Shown here one piece after another: positions 5,651-5,662 of a DNA stretch of 5,662 nt. Each line of letters begins with the position of its first letter. Position 1 is the stretch's first letter. Origin of the DNA: Oscillospiraceae bacterium (lineage in GTDB: Bacteria; Bacillota; Clostridia; Oscillospirales; Acutalibacteraceae); NCBI GenBank assembly GCA_902761265.1, contig CACWJV010000149.1:1-5662 (forward strand), read 5' to 3'. The notes below the pieces were generated by a model. It was not told where the DNA came from. It saw only the letters and a list, made by a program, of their open reading frames with translations, and did not search any database. The translations under genes and the position numbers were made by a program.

Positions 5651-5662
5651 GTTATCGAAATG

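Overview
The window looks like chromosomal housekeeping DNA from a low-to-mid G+C Gram-positive bacterium, most likely a Clostridia-type Firmicute. The reasons are sigma-A style promoters with strong AG-rich ribosome binding sites, a DeoD–DeoB–Cdd salvage cluster, a class II CCA enzyme fused to an HD domain, and a small protein with a DivIVA-like N-terminus. Genes are of moderate G+C and the gaps between them are AT-rich. No species can be named from this.

Layout: (1) 1–1013, minus strand: the N-terminal two thirds of a fatty-acyl-CoA synthetase-like AMP-forming enzyme, cut by the window edge. (2) 1014–1294: a divergent control region with a near-consensus promoter and structured leader for the synthetase on the minus strand, and an extended -10 promoter for the nucleoside operon on the plus strand. 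(3) 1295–3581, plus strand: deoD, deoB and cdd, each overlapping the next by 1 or 4 bases, ended by a strong hairpin terminator. (4) 3626–4981, minus strand: cca/PAP-HD, convergent with cdd. (5) 4982–5113: divergent promoters whose -35 boxes are 7 bp apart. (6) 5114–5599, plus strand: a 161-residue DivIVA-like protein, followed by a possible weak terminator at the window end.

How the genes work together: DeoD splits purine (deoxy)nucleosides into base and (deoxy)ribose-1-phosphate. DeoB moves the phosphate to the 5 position, giving pentose-5-phosphate for central metabolism or PRPP. Cdd converts (deoxy)cytidine to (deoxy)uridine. The three form one translationally coupled nucleoside salvage/catabolism unit. 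The acyl-CoA synthetase, the tRNA 3'-end enzyme and the DivIVA-like protein each appear to have their own promoter and no evident pathway link to the operon.

I see no mobile element, CRISPR array, tRNA/rRNA or defence system, and nothing that amounts to a wholly new system. The most interesting points are the perfect dyad over the synthetase -35 box, its long structured leader, the back-to-back cca/divIVA-like promoters, and the unassigned DivIVA-like protein with a distinctive C-terminal tail.
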